From: an uncultured Gemmatimonadota bacterium
GTDB lineage: Bacteria; Gemmatimonadota; Gemmatimonadetes; Gemmatimonadales; Gemmatimonadaceae
Reading direction: 5' to 3'
Assembly: GCA_903910555.1 (NCBI GenBank)
Contig: CAIVZZ010000015.1
Span: forward strand, 62,001-126,000
DNA length: 64,000 nucleotides
The position numbers and the translations under genes are program-made. Position 1 is the first letter of the stretch, and the number at the start of each line of letters is the position of its first letter. The notes beneath the pieces were generated by a model. That model saw only the letters and a list, made by a program, of their open reading frames with translations, was not told the origin of the DNA and did no database searches. This document shows, piece by piece, positions 31,977-41,602 of the stretch.

Positions 31977-33487
31977 TGAACTTCGATCTTTCAGTCCCCA
32001 CGCAGCTGATGCAGGCGCTGACACCCGACGTCTTCCTGATGGTCGGTGCGATGGCGCTCATGCTCGTGTCCGCGCTGCGCCCCGACAGCGACGAACACCA
32101 GCGCCTTGTCGGCTATTGCAGCATCGGCGTCTTGCTGGCGACGCTTGGCATCGTCATCTGGTTCGGTTCGCGCGGATTCACCAGCGGACCCGGAGTGATT
32201 GCGGTCGACGGCTACCGACTCGCCGCCGATATGCTGTTCATTCTCGCCGCGCTGGGCGCGATCGCGCTCGGCATCGAATACAACGGGCGCGAAGGAATCT
32301 GGAACGCGGAGTCACACGTTCTCGTGCTGTTCGCGACATCGGGCATGATGATCATGGCCGCGGCGCGCGATCTCATGATCGTGTTCATCGGCATCGAGAT
32401 CATGTCGATCGCCGTGTATGTGCTCGCGGGAATGAACCGGCGCAGCCCGCGTTCGGCCGAGGGTGCGCTCAAGTATTTCCTGCTCGGGGCGTTCTCGACC
32501 GGATTCCTGCTGTATGGAATCGCGCTCGTCTATGGATCGACAGGATCCACGAACTTTACGACGATCGGCCACAACATCGTGCAGTACAAGCTGGCGCATC
32601 AGGGGATGCTCCTCATGGGCGTCGGCCTGCTGCTCGTCGGCTTTGCGTTCAAGGTGGCCGCCGTTCCGTTCCACATGTGGGCCCCGGACGTCTACGAGGG
32701 CGCGCCAACGCCGATCACGGCGTACATGGCCGCAGCGGTAAAGGCCGCGGCGTTCGCGACTTTCCTGCGCCTCTGGCGCGAGTCGTTCGACCTGCTCGAC
32801 TTCGCGTGGCTCATGCCGGTGTGGTGGATTGCCGCGGCCACAATGATCTACGGCAATCTCGTCGCGCTCGCACAGCGCAACGTGAAACGTCTGCTCGCGT
32901 ATTCGAGCATCGTTCACAGTGGATATCTGCTCGTCGCGATCGCGGCCGGCACGAACAGCGGCTCGGCGGCATTTCTCTTTTATCTCCTGGCCTATACGCT
33001 TGCGACGTTCGGCGCATTTGCAGTCGTGTGCGCGATGAGCAGGCCTGGTGATCGCGACTTGGAGATCACCGACTACGAAGGGCTCTGGCGCGTCCGGCCC
33101 GGCCTCGCGATCGGCATGGCGATCTGCATGCTCGCGCTGCTGGGCTTCCCGGTTTTCGGCGGCGCCGGATTCTGGGCCAAGGTGTATGTGCTGGCGGCCG
33201 CCGAGGCGACACCGTTCCGGCAACTCATGCCGCTGACGGTGCTGCTGGTGCTCGCATCGGTGATATCCGCCGGCTACTACCTGCAGATCGTGCGCGTGAT
33301 GTTCATGAAGCCGCGCCCTGAAGGCGCACAAGTGCCCGCGGCGACGGGCGCGCTGACGCGTCTGGTGCTGGCGATTTCGGTGGCGCTCGTGATTCTGGTC
33401 GGATTGATTCCGGCGCGAGCCGTTGGCTGGGCGCGAAACAATCAGCCCACCGCGCCGGTTACACTCAGCACCGCGAAGGCTCCCTGA
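31976..33487 (+). CDS. nuoN: NADH-quinone oxidoreductase subunit N
   Basis: This 503-aa antiporter-like subunit completes the 14-gene set. It has FIGIEIMSIAVYVLAGMNR, FKVAAVPFHMWAPDVYEGAPTPITAYM and KRLLAYSSIVHSGYLLV, the usual proton-channel motifs. The gene ends TGA at 33485-33487, where the following mutase frame begins in overlap. Confidence 0.97.
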   Translation: MNFDLSVPTQLMQALTPDVFLMVGAMALMLVSALRPDSDEHQRLVGYCSIGVLLATLGIVIWFGSRGFTSGPGVIAVDGYRLAADMLFILAALGAIALGIEYNGREGIWNAESHVLVLFATSGMMIMAAARDLMIVFIGIEIMSIAVYVLAGMNRRSPRSAEGALKYFLLGAFSTGFLLYGIALVYGSTGSTNFTTIGHNIVQYKLAHQGMLLMGVGLLLVGFAFKVAAVPFHMWAPDVYEGAPTPITAYMAAAVKAAAFATFLRLWRESFDLLDFAWLMPVWWIAAATMIYGNLVALAQRNVKRLLAYSSIVHSGYLLVAIAAGTNSGSAAFLFYLLAYTLATFGAFAVVCAMSRPGDRDLEITDYEGLWRVRPGLAIGMAICMLALLGFPVFGGAGFWAKVYVLAAAEATPFRQLMPLTVLLVLASVISAGYYLQIVRVMFMKPRPEGAQVPAATGALTRLVLAISVALVILVGLIPARAVGWARNNQPTAPVTLSTAKAP

Positions 33488-34875
33488 TACCCCCGGGGAT
33501 TTTCCGGGAGTATGACATTCGCGGGGTGGTGGGGAAGGATCTCACCGTAGAAGCCGCGGACGCGGTCGGACGCGCGTTCGCGACGCTGCTCGCAGAGAGA
33601 AATATTCCGCTCGTCGTCGCCGTCGGCCGTGACAACCGGCCGAACGGCGTTGCGCTGCGCGACGCACTTGTTGCAGGCCTCCTCGCTGCCGGCGCCGACG
33701 TCGTGGATATCGGCGTCGTGCCGACTCCGCTCCTGTATTGGAGCCTGCACCATCTCGCGGTGCATGCCGGCATCCAGATCACCGGCTCGCACAACCCCGC
33801 CGAGTTCAACGGCTTCAAGATCTGCGTTGGTACGGCTTCGCTCTACGGCGACGGAATCCAGCGGCTGCGGGCAATCGTCGACTCGGGAGTGTTCGCGATC
33901 GGAAGCGGCAGCGTTCGCCACGAAGCGGTGATAGACCGCTACGAAGACGACATCGTCGCGCGGATCGGAAAACTTTCTCGCCCCCTGAAAGTCGTGCTCG
34001 ATTGCGGGAATGGCGCCGGAGCGCTCGTCGCGCCGACACTCTTTCCACGACTGGGGATCGAACCGGTGCTGCTCTTTGCCGAGAGCGACGGCACCTTTCC
34101 GAACCATCATCCCGATCCAACCGTCGTCGAGAATCTGCAAGATCTCATTGCGGCGGTGCGGCGCGAGGGTGCCGATGTCGGGATTGGTTTTGACGGCGAC
34201 GCCGACCGTATCGGGATAGTCGACAAGCGCGGCACGATTATCTGGGGTGATTATCTCTTGATCATCTATGCGCGCGATGTGCTCGCTCGCGCTGCGAAAT
34301 CGGCGGAGAAGCAGTCGATCATTTTTGACGTGAAATGCTCGCAGGCGCTGCCGACGGCTATCGAAGGCGCGGGCGGAACGCCGGTGATGTGGAAGACCGG
34401 CCACTCGCTGATCAAAGAGAAGATGAAGGAGCTGCACGCGCCGGTGGCGGGCGAGATGTCTGGGCACATGTTTTTTACTGAAGGCTTTTACGGGCACGAC
34501 GACGCGCTCTACGGCGCCGCGCGGCTGCTGCGGATCGTGGCGGATTCAGGGAAGGGTGTCGACGAACTGCTCGCGGATATCCCGCAGTATGTATCGACGC
34601 CGGAAATTCGCATCGACTGTCCCGACGAAAAAAAGTTTGCCATCGTCGCCGCGGCCGTCACGCATTTCAAGAAGCAGCATGATGTAATTGAAGTCGACGG
34701 GGCGCGCGTGCTCTACGGCGACGGCTGGGGACTGATCCGTGCGTCGAACACGCAGCCGATCATCGTCGCGCGCTTCGAGGCACTCACGCAGCGCCGTGTC
34801 GACGAGATTCGCGCCGACATCGCCGGCTGGCTCGCCACACAGGGCGTCGCTTTCCCAGTTCTATCTTCGGACTGA
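33484..34875 (+). CDS. Phosphomannomutase/phosphoglucomutase (alpha-D-phosphohexomutase), probable CTG start
   Basis: The product has the family N-terminus IFREYDIRGVVGKDL, catalytic serine loop GSHNPAEFNGFK, metal loop FDGDADR and sugar loop GEMSGHMFF, about 460 aa in all. The N-terminal motif extends upstream of the first GTG (33526). No ATG, GTG or TTG lies between the nuoN stop and that motif. CTG at 33484 overlaps the nuoN stop by 4 nt and follows GAAGG at 33475-33479, which makes it the most plausible start. The enzyme interconverts hexose 1- and 6-phosphates for envelope sugars. The exact substrate (mannose or glucose) is undecided. Confidence 0.88.
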   Translation: MIPPGIFREYDIRGVVGKDLTVEAADAVGRAFATLLAERNIPLVVAVGRDNRPNGVALRDALVAGLLAAGADVVDIGVVPTPLLYWSLHHLAVHAGIQITGSHNPAEFNGFKICVGTASLYGDGIQRLRAIVDSGVFAIGSGSVRHEAVIDRYEDDIVARIGKLSRPLKVVLDCGNGAGALVAPTLFPRLGIEPVLLFAESDGTFPNHHPDPTVVENLQDLIAAVRREGADVGIGFDGDADRIGIVDKRGTIIWGDYLLIIYARDVLARAAKSAEKQSIIFDVKCSQALPTAIEGAGGTPVMWKTGHSLIKEKMKELHAPVAGEMSGHMFFTEGFYGHDDALYGAARLLRIVADSGKGVDELLADIPQYVSTPEIRIDCPDEKKFAIVAAAVTHFKKQHDVIEVDGARVLYGDGWGLIRASNTQPIIVARFEALTQRRVDEIRADIAGWLATQGVAFPVLSSD

Positions 34876-34876
34876 C

Positions 34877-37321
34877 ATGACGCGGCGGAGCTGGGTGGTC
34901 GTCTCGCTCGCCGGAGTCGCGCTGTTGATACTCGCCGGCCGTTTCGCGGCCGGCATTTACGCAGAATGGACCTGGTACGCCGCGATGGGCGCGCTCCCGA
35001 TGTATCGGAGCAAGCTCGCGCATGAAAGCGCGCTGCTCAGCGGCACGCTGATCGCGGGATTCATTCTTGCGTTCGCGAATTTGTACGCCGTACGAAGCTC
35101 TATCGTCTCGCTCGTGCTGCCGCGGAAGCTGGGGAACCTCGACTTCGGCGAGGCCGTACCGGGACGACGGCTCACCGCGCTCGTTTTCGTCGCATCGACG
35201 GTCCTCGCGGTACTGCTCTCGCTGCAGCAGGACGACTGGACGATCCTCGCACTCGCGCGATTCGGCTTGCCGTTTCACGAGACCGATCCGTTCAACGATC
35301 GGGACTTCGGGAACTACGTCTACCGCCTCCCATTCGAACGATCGCTCTTCACGTGGGCGGTCGGCGCGCTGATCACGACGGCGTTCGTGGTGGTTTTTCT
35401 CTACGCGATAACGCCGAGCCTCAAATGGGAGAGGGGAAAACTCTATATCTCGGCATACGTGCGCCGGCACTTTGCCGCGCTCGGGGCGCTCGCGATGGCG
35501 CTGCTCGCGTGGCATTACAGGATCGACAGTCTTGAGATTCTGTCGAACGGCTCCGGCCGGCTCGGCGCGTTCAATGCATTCGATGCGAAGATCGCGTTGC
35601 CGTTGCTCACCGGTCTTTCGATCGGTGCTCTCGTCGCCGCGCCACTCGTACTCTGGTCGGGATGGCACGGCTATCGACGCGTCACGCTCGGGATCGTTGT
35701 CGTCACGCTGATCGCCGGTCCTGGCGCGCGCACCGTCCTGCCGACGCTCGCCGCATGGTACGGCCCGGATTCCGAAGTCGCGCGCGAGCGGTCGTACATG
35801 CGCACGGAGACGCTCTTTACGCGCCGCGCGTTCGGACTCGAAACGATCCTCGGCCCGGATTCCGCCCCCGGGACGACGGTGTCGCGCGATGCGATGGCGC
35901 GCGGCGTGTCGTCGTGGGATCCCGCAGCGCTGATTCGCACTTCATCACTCGACCGGCGCGGCCTGCCAGTTGCCGCACTCGCATGGCTGCCGACGTCACG
36001 CGGTCTGTCAGCAGCGATGGCGCAGCGCGCATCGAGCGGCGGTGTCACCGAGTGGACATTCACCGCCACCGATGCGACGAGCGCGGATGAGCGTGGGCGC
36101 GCGCTGCCGCGACCGATGGAATTCGCAGCATCGTCTGACGGCGGGATTCCGCCGGTGCTGGTGGAAGACGACGCCCAGGGATGGGCGGTTGTTGCGGATA
36201 GCGGCGGAAGACTCCCGGCGCCGCCGTTCGCGTCGTTCTGGGAACGCCTCGCACACGCGTGGCATCTGCAGAGTCCGCGGCTGATGGGAATCGATATCCC
36301 CGAGCCGCGCGCGCGCATCGAATTTCACCGAGATGTTCGCGAACGTATCAGCGCAATCGCGCCGTTCTTCACGATCGGGCCGACGCTGCTCACCGCCGCT
36401 CGCGGCGACTCGCTCTATTGGGTCGCGGACCTGTTTGTCACGAGCGACGACTACCCGCTTTCCGAGGCCGTTGTCTTCGCCGGCGTACCAAGGCATTACG
36501 TGCGCAAGGCGGCCACGGCGATCGTGCAAGCGCAGACCGGCCGCGTGACGATCGTTGCGGATGCGCATCCGGACATCATCACGCGGAGCTGGATGCGGCG
36601 CTATCCGTGGCTTTTTGTGCAGCACACGGAGCTTCCCGCGGACGTTGAAGCGCTGCTGCCGCCGGCCGTTGACTGGGCGACTGTGCAGGGGAGAGCGCTC
36701 GTGCGCGTCGGCTTGGCGGGTGACAACACGCTTCCCGGCTCGCTCGCGACCAACGATGACGCTGATGCCGACCTCGCGGGCGCGGGACCAACGTTCTTCG
36801 CGCCACTCGGCGACCGCGGGCCGCTGGCATGGTCGCTCGGGCTCATCGACGCGGGCGCACGTACGACCGGCGCGCTGGTCGCTCTGGGAGGAGCGACTCC
36901 GCGCATTGAATGGCATCCGATGCAGCCGTCGTACCGACTCGAGCTGCGAACGGCATTGCAGCACGCGGCGGATACCGCCGGTTTCGGTCACCAGCGAAAA
37001 TTCGCACGACGCGGACACATCCAGCTCATCCCGACGGCGACCGGAATGGCGGCCGTGCAGTCCTTCTATGAATGGCCTCCGGATGCGCCGCCCTCGCTCG
37101 CCGGCGTGGTCGTGCTGCAAAAAAGCGGCATTTCAACCGGTGCGTCGCTCAGCGAGGCTCTCGGTGTCACGCGTCCAATTGCGGCCGACGCCAGCGCATC
37201 GCTTCGGTCGCGAGTCGCCGCCCTTTACGACGCGATGAGCGCGGCGATGCGCCGCGGTGACTGGCTCGCTTTCGGGCAGGCATATTCACAGCTAGGAAGG
37301 CTTCTCAGATCGCCGCCATGA
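34877..37321 (+). CDS. UPF0182 family membrane protein
   Basis: The ATG at 34877, one base after the mutase stop, gives 814 aa. About seven membrane helices occupy residues 1-310. UPF0182 (COG1615) landmarks include WYAAMGALPMYRSKL, DPFNDRDFGNYVYRLPF, LKWERGKLYISAYVRRH and WHYRIDSLEIL. The long C-terminal extracytoplasmic domain is Gly/Ala-rich and less conserved. No biochemical function is established for the family. It may share transcription with nuo and the mutase. It is slightly shorter than the usual 900-1000 aa. Confidence 0.85.
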   Translation: MTRRSWVVVSLAGVALLILAGRFAAGIYAEWTWYAAMGALPMYRSKLAHESALLSGTLIAGFILAFANLYAVRSSIVSLVLPRKLGNLDFGEAVPGRRLTALVFVASTVLAVLLSLQQDDWTILALARFGLPFHETDPFNDRDFGNYVYRLPFERSLFTWAVGALITTAFVVVFLYAITPSLKWERGKLYISAYVRRHFAALGALAMALLAWHYRIDSLEILSNGSGRLGAFNAFDAKIALPLLTGLSIGALVAAPLVLWSGWHGYRRVTLGIVVVTLIAGPGARTVLPTLAAWYGPDSEVARERSYMRTETLFTRRAFGLETILGPDSAPGTTVSRDAMARGVSSWDPAALIRTSSLDRRGLPVAALAWLPTSRGLSAAMAQRASSGGVTEWTFTATDATSADERGRALPRPMEFAASSDGGIPPVLVEDDAQGWAVVADSGGRLPAPPFASFWERLAHAWHLQSPRLMGIDIPEPRARIEFHRDVRERISAIAPFFTIGPTLLTAARGDSLYWVADLFVTSDDYPLSEAVVFAGVPRHYVRKAATAIVQAQTGRVTIVADAHPDIITRSWMRRYPWLFVQHTELPADVEALLPPAVDWATVQGRALVRVGLAGDNTLPGSLATNDDADADLAGAGPTFFAPLGDRGPLAWSLGLIDAGARTTGALVALGGATPRIEWHPMQPSYRLELRTALQHAADTAGFGHQRKFARRGHIQLIPTATGMAAVQSFYEWPPDAPPSLAGVVVLQKSGISTGASLSEALGVTRPIAADASASLRSRVAALYDAMSAAMRRGDWLAFGQAYSQLGRLLRSPP

Positions 37322-37323
37322 GC

Positions 37324-37329
37324 TAACTT
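37324..37329 (+). promoter_or_regulatory. Candidate -10 element of a leaderless sucC promoter
   Basis: TAACTT at 37324-37329 ends seven bases before the sucC ATG, and no Shine-Dalgarno exists in the 15-nt gap after the UPF0182 gene. A weak -35 (TTCTCA at 37302-37307) lies 16 bp upstream. Transcription would begin at or next to the ATG. The same TAACTT-type box appears in the nuo promoter. Confidence 0.35.
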
Positions 37330-37336
37330 TAGCGGC

Positions 37337-38482
37337 ATGAATCTCCACGAATATCAGGCAAAAGAAATCCTTCGCCGTTTCGGCGTCGCGATTCCGCCGG
37401 GTGAGGTTGCGACCACACCCGCCCAGGCAGAGGCCCTCGCGGTGAAGTTCGGAACCGCCGTCATGGTGAAAGCGCAGGTTCACGCAGGCGGCCGCGGCAA
37501 AGCGGGCGGCGTGAAGTTCTGCAAGACGCCAGCCGACGCAAAAGAGAAAGCCACCGCGATTCTCGGCATGAAAATCAAAGGACTCACGGTCGAGAAAGTC
37601 CTCGTGACCGTCGCCGCTGATATCGGCAGCGAGGCCTACGTCGGCATCATCGTCGATCGCGCGTCAAAGAAGCCGGTCTTCATGGTGAGCGCGGCGGGAG
37701 GCATCGACATTGAAGAAGTCGCGGCCAAGACGCCCGAGAAAATCAAATATCATCCGGTCGATGTCCGCTACGGACTTCAGACCTATGAAGCCATGCAGCT
37801 TGGCTTTTTCCTCTACAGCGATGTGAAACTCGCGCGCGCGGCGGCGAAGGTGATGCAACAGCTGTACGCGGCGTTCATCGCGACCGGCTGCTCGCTCGCC
37901 GAGATCAACCCGCTCGTGGTGACACCGCAGGGCGAGATTCTCGCGGTCGACGGCAAGATGGTCGTCGACGACAACGAACTCGACCGCCGCCCGGACATCG
38001 AAGCGCTGCGCGACGAATCAAGCGAAGAGCAGAGCGAAGTCGACGCGCGCAAGCACAGCCTCACGTTCATCAAGCTCGAAGGCAACGTGGGCTGCGTCGT
38101 GAACGGCGCCGGCCTCGCGATGGCGACGATGGACCTCGTGAAATACTACGGCGGCGAACCGGCGAACTTTCTCGATATCGGCGGATCGTCGAATCCGGAG
38201 AAAGTTGTTAACGCGCTGCGCATCATCACCGAAGATCCGAATGTGAAGGCGATCCTGTTCAACATTTTCGGCGGCATCACGCGCACGGACGATGTTGCGA
38301 ACGGCATCGTGACGGCCACGAAAGCAAACCCGCTGAAGGTGCCGCTCGTGATTCGTCTTACGGGAACGAACGAAGAACTCGCCATGAAGATTCTTACAGA
38401 AAACGGATTCGCTGCCTCGAGCGACATGGATGAGGCAGTGCGCCACGTCGTCGCGATCGTGAAGGGGGAGAAAGCAGCGTGA
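37337..38482 (+). CDS. sucC: Succinyl-CoA synthetase beta subunit
   Basis: The 381-aa ATP-grasp protein starts [17 protein letters not shown], followed by [32 protein letters not shown] and the CoA-ligase segment [13 protein letters not shown]. With SucD it interconverts succinyl-CoA and succinate with NTP formation in the TCA cycle. The length is normal (about 390 aa). The stop overlaps sucD by 4 nt. Confidence 0.97.
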   Translation: MNLHEYQAKEILRRFGVAIPPGEVATTPAQAEALAVKFGTAVMVKAQVHAGGRGKAGGVKFCKTPADAKEKATAILGMKIKGLTVEKVLVTVAADIGSEAYVGIIVDRASKKPVFMVSAAGGIDIEEVAAKTPEKIKYHPVDVRYGLQTYEAMQLGFFLYSDVKLARAAAKVMQQLYAAFIATGCSLAEINPLVVTPQGEILAVDGKMVVDDNELDRRPDIEALRDESSEEQSEVDARKHSLTFIKLEGNVGCVVNGAGLAMATMDLVKYYGGEPANFLDIGGSSNPEKVVNALRIITEDPNVKAILFNIFGGITRTDDVANGIVTATKANPLKVPLVIRLTGTNEELAMKILTENGFAASSDMDEAVRHVVAIVKGEKAA

Positions 38483-39351
38483 GCATCTTCATCGATAAAA
38501 ACACGAAGCTGGTGGTGCAGGGAATCACGGGCCGCGACGGTTCGTTCCACACCAAGCAGATGATCGAGTACGGCACGCAGGTCGTCGCCGGCGTCACGCC
38601 GGGCAAGGGCGGCCAGCTGTTCGAGGGTACCGTCCCGATTTTCAACACCGTTGAAGACGCCGTGAAGGCGACTGGCGCGAACACGAGCGTGATCTACGTG
38701 CCGCCGCCGTTCGCGGCTGACGCGATCATGGAAGCTGCGTCGAGCGGTGTGCAGCTCGTCGTCTGCATCACCGAAGGCGTGCCGGTGCTCGACATGACGC
38801 GCGTGTACCCGTTTGTGAAAGAGCGCGGCGTGCGCCTGCTCGGACCGAACTGCCCGGGGCTCATCTCACCGGGGCAGAGCAAGGTCGGAATTATTCCGGG
38901 ACGTATTTGCGCTGAAGGTCCGGTCGGCGTCGTGAGCCGTTCCGGAACGCTCACGTATGAAATTGTGTTCCAGCTTACGCGCGCGGGAATCGGACAGACG
39001 AGCTGCGTCGGCATCGGCGGCGATCCGATCAATGGCACCAACTTCATCGACTGCCTGATGGCGTTCGAGAAAGATCCGCATACGAAAGCCATTGCGATGA
39101 TGGGCGAGATCGGGGGCACCGATGAACAGGACGCCGCGAAGTTCATCAAGGAAAACATGAAGAAGCCGGTGGTCGGCTTCATTGCCGGACAGACCGCACC
39201 GCCGGGACGCCGCATGGGTCACGCGGGCGCAATCATTTCCGGATCGGCCGGAACAGCGGCGGAGAAGATCGAAGCGTTCGAGGCGGCCGGCATGGGCGTC
39301 GCGAAACGGCCGATTGATTTCGTCGATCTTATCAAAGCACGACTCAAGTAA
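38479..39351 (+). CDS. sucD: Succinyl-CoA synthetase alpha subunit
   Basis: A GTG start overlaps the sucC stop (GTGA). The 290-aa protein has a CoA-binding Rossmann N-terminus ([20 protein letters not shown]), [11 protein letters not shown], and the phospho-histidine loop [18 protein letters not shown]. It pairs with SucC as the catalytic subunit. The next gene, ndk, follows after 18 nt, a sensible partner for NTP balance. Confidence 0.98.
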   Translation: MSIFIDKNTKLVVQGITGRDGSFHTKQMIEYGTQVVAGVTPGKGGQLFEGTVPIFNTVEDAVKATGANTSVIYVPPPFAADAIMEAASSGVQLVVCITEGVPVLDMTRVYPFVKERGVRLLGPNCPGLISPGQSKVGIIPGRICAEGPVGVVSRSGTLTYEIVFQLTRAGIGQTSCVGIGGDPINGTNFIDCLMAFEKDPHTKAIAMMGEIGGTDEQDAAKFIKENMKKPVVGFIAGQTAPPGRRMGHAGAIISGSAGTAAEKIEAFEAAGMGVAKRPIDFVDLIKARLK

Positions 39352-39369
39352 TCCATCCAATAACAGACC

Positions 39370-39792
39370 ATGGCTGCCAACAGAACGCTTACGATCATCA
39401 AGCCCGATGCTTTCGCCGGCAACAAAGCCGGTCTCATTCTCGCGCATCTCGAAAAGGGCGGCTTCCGCCTGATCGCGTCGCGCGTGATGAAGCTGACGCA
39501 GGAGCAGGCCGGCGAGTTTTACGGCGTACACAAGGGTCGCCCGTTTTACGGCGAACTCGTCGAATTCATGACCAGCGGCTACTGCATGCCGATGGTTCTT
39601 GAGCGCGACAACGCCGTTTTGACCCTCCGGGACGCGATCGGCGCCACCGATCCGGCCGAAGCCGCCGCGGGCACCGTGCGGAAGCTGTACGCCGAGTCCA
39701 AGGGGAAGAACGCCATCCACGCCTCGGATTCGGACGAAAACGCCGCGCGGGAAGCCCGGTTTTTCTTTGCGGAGACCGACCTGATCCGCTAG
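39370..39792 (+). CDS. ndk: Nucleoside diphosphate kinase
   Basis: This 140-aa protein begins [15 protein letters not shown], with conserved [22 protein letters not shown] and the active-site His in [15 protein letters not shown]. It transfers the gamma phosphate between nucleotides through phospho-His. It lies 18 nt after sucD, probably in one transcript, and is followed by a short repeat tract rather than a classic terminator. Confidence 0.97.
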   Translation: MAANRTLTIIKPDAFAGNKAGLILAHLEKGGFRLIASRVMKLTQEQAGEFYGVHKGRPFYGELVEFMTSGYCMPMVLERDNAVLTLRDAIGATDPAEAAAGTVRKLYAESKGKNAIHASDSDENAAREARFFFAETDLIR

Positions 39793-39795
39793 CCG

Positions 39796-39837
39796 TGAGC
39801 GGCAAGCTTTGAGCGGCCGGCTGTGAGCCTGCAAAAC
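39796..39837. repeat. Three imperfect 14-bp tandem copies downstream of ndk
   Basis: TGAGCGGCAAGCTT, TGAGCGGCCGGCTG and TGAGCCTGCAAAAC follow one another with an exact 14-bp period starting four bases after the ndk stop. The third copy is degenerate. AAGCTT and the GC-rich centre could fold weakly, but there is no T tract, so a factor-independent terminator is not supported. Confidence 0.55.
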
Positions 39838-39862
39838 CCCTAAGTCACGGAAACAAGCAGAG

Positions 39863-39891
39863 TTGCCCGACGGGGGTGCATCGGGTATAAT
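39863..39891 (+). promoter_or_regulatory. Strong sigma-70-type promoter for the yceD-rpmF-fab cluster
   Basis: TTGCCC (39863-39868), a 17-bp spacer and a perfect TATAAT (39886-39891). The ATG of yceD begins at 39900, so the expected start (about 39898) leaves almost no leader. No Shine-Dalgarno precedes the ATG, consistent with a leaderless mRNA. Confidence 0.65.
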
Positions 39892-39899
39892 TCGCTGCT

Positions 39900-40382
39900 A
39901 TGCTGTCGTTTCCAACGCAGTCGCTCTCCGTCGCGGCGATCCAGGTAAAAGGCAATTTGGACCGCGACGATCAGGTCTGGTTGGAGGGCGATGTGCGTCC
40001 CGTGGAGAACGTCCTTGTCACCGGGCGGCTCTCGACGGCTGGGGCGGGGCGGTACTACTTCGTGGGCAAGTTTTCTGGTGCCACGAATGGAGAATGCCGG
40101 CGTTGCCTGGTGGAAGTCTCGAATGATGTTAGCGGCGACGCGAATCTCATTTTTGCCGACACCGAAGCAGTGGAAGAAAGCGGCGAAGATCCGGATGTGT
40201 TCCCACTGGGCCGAGGGCGCAGCGGGCTCGAAGTGGATCTGCGTCCCGCTCTGCGTGAACAATGGCTCCTCGAAGCTCCCGCGTTTGTGCTGTGCCGCCC
40301 CGACTGCAAGGGGTTATGTCTGACGTGCGGTGCAAACTTGAACCTTGGCGCCTGCAGCTGCGCCCAGAATACCAACGAGTAA
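39900..40382 (+). CDS. yceD: DUF177 (YceD-like) protein
   Basis: The 160-aa protein has two cysteine-rich sites typical of DUF177: GECRRCLVEV in the middle and CRPDCKGLCLTCGANLN ending ACSC, likely binding Zn. The family almost always precedes rpmF and has been linked to 23S rRNA metabolism in bacteria and plastids. Here it is three bases before rpmF, the conserved arrangement. It appears to be the leading gene of the transcript. Confidence 0.9.
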   Translation: MLSFPTQSLSVAAIQVKGNLDRDDQVWLEGDVRPVENVLVTGRLSTAGAGRYYFVGKFSGATNGECRRCLVEVSNDVSGDANLIFADTEAVEESGEDPDVFPLGRGRSGLEVDLRPALREQWLLEAPAFVLCRPDCKGLCLTCGANLNLGACSCAQNTNE

Positions 40383-40385
40383 ACA

Positions 40386-40568
40386 ATGGCCGTTCCAAAG
40401 CGACGTACTTCCAAGCGTAAGAAGCGTGCTCGCAACACGCACAACAAAGCGGCGACCGCCGCCATTCAGAAATGCCCGAAGTGCGGCGCGCAAAAGCGCC
40501 CGCATCGTGTATGCGCCGAATGCGGCTTTTACGCGGGCAAACTGCGGGTAGCGGCAAAGGAAGCCTGA
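40386..40568 (+). CDS. rpmF: 50S ribosomal protein L32 (zinc-binding form)
   Basis: This 60-aa basic protein starts MAVPKRRTSKRKKRARNTH, with CPKCG and CAECG pairs forming the zinc ribbon. The C+ form suggests zinc-replete expression. It is flanked by yceD and plsX, as in most bacteria. Confidence 0.98.
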   Translation: MAVPKRRTSKRKKRARNTHNKAATAAIQKCPKCGAQKRPHRVCAECGFYAGKLRVAAKEA

Positions 40569-40570
40569 CC

Positions 40571-41602
40571 TTGGCTCGCATCGCGCTTGACGCGATGGGA
40601 GGGGATCGCGCGCCCGCGGCGACAGTCGCGGGCGCGCTGCTCGCTCTAGAGGACTTCGGATCGAAACATGTGATCCAGCTCATAGGGCGAGAACAGGTCA
40701 TCCGCGCTGAATTGGCACGGCAGCTTGCCGGCGAGTTCGCCGGCAAGGCTGTCGATGTTTCGCGCCTTCAGTTTGTCGATGCGCCCGACGTCATCGAAAT
40801 GTCGGACAAGCCGACCGTCGCGATCCGCGGAAAACCGAAAAGCTCGATGGTCGTTGGCCTCCGCATGCAGGCGGACGGTGCGTCCGATGCGTTCGTCTCC
40901 GCCGGCAACACGGGCGCGCAGATGGCCGCATCGATTTTTATTTTTCGCCTGCACGACGGCCTCACGCGCCCTGCGATCCCGACTCTCTTTCCGACCGCGC
41001 GCATTCCGATCGTCGTGCTCGACTCCGGCGCGAACGTCGATTGCTCAGCCGACGAGCTCGTGCAGTTCGCCCGCCTCGGCTGCGTCTACGCCGAAGACGT
41101 GCTTGGCCGCGCGAACCCCTCGGTTGGCCTCCTGTCCATTGGTGAAGAACCAGAGAAGGGAAACGCGGTCACGAAAGAGGCGCACGCGCTGCTCGCCGCC
41201 GCCGGTCTGAATTTTCAGGGTAACGTCGAAGGACGCGATCTTCCAATGGGCGCGAGCGAACGCGGCCCTGTCGATGTCGTGGTGTGCGATGGATTCGTCG
41301 GCAATGTGATGCTCAAGTTCTACGAAGCGGTCGCGCCGATGATCGTGAAGCTGATTGCAGACGCCGGCGCCGGGCCGGACGTGCTCGCGGGCGCGATGAA
41401 AAAACTCGACTATGCATCGACAGGCGGCGCACCGCTGCTCGGCGTGCGCGGCGTGAGCATCATCGCGCACGGAAAATCTTCCGCGAATGCGATTCGCAAC
41501 GCGCTGCACGTCGCAGCGCGCACGTTCGACACAGGGATGAGCGCACACATCGGGCAGCGTCTCGCGCAGCGCGCGGCGGAGCAGCAGGGGGCGTTATCGT
41601 GA
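40571..41602 (+). CDS. plsX: Phosphate acyltransferase PlsX
   Basis: I place the start at TTG 40571, two bases after the rpmF stop, with AAAGGAAG about eight bases upstream. It gives 343 aa beginning LARIALDAMGGDRAP, the standard PlsX N-terminus. FVSAGNTGAQMAAS, LLSIGEEPEKGN and VCDGFVGNVMLKFYE are also present. It makes acyl-phosphate from acyl-ACP for phospholipid synthesis. The frame stays open upstream across rpmF, but that is not PlsX sequence. The stop overlaps fabH. Confidence 0.95.
   Translation: MARIALDAMGGDRAPAATVAGALLALEDFGSKHVIQLIGREQVIRAELARQLAGEFAGKAVDVSRLQFVDAPDVIEMSDKPTVAIRGKPKSSMVVGLRMQADGASDAFVSAGNTGAQMAASIFIFRLHDGLTRPAIPTLFPTARIPIVVLDSGANVDCSADELVQFARLGCVYAEDVLGRANPSVGLLSIGEEPEKGNAVTKEAHALLAAAGLNFQGNVEGRDLPMGASERGPVDVVVCDGFVGNVMLKFYEAVAPMIVKLIADAGAGPDVLAGAMKKLDYASTGGAPLLGVRGVSIIAHGKSSANAIRNALHVAARTFDTGMSAHIGQRLAQRAAEQQGALS

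Noticed and set aside
41284-41598. Upstream extension of the fabH frame
   Set aside because: It runs out of frame over plsX; the GTG at 41599 with a 4-nt overlap and the FabH N-terminus are decisive.
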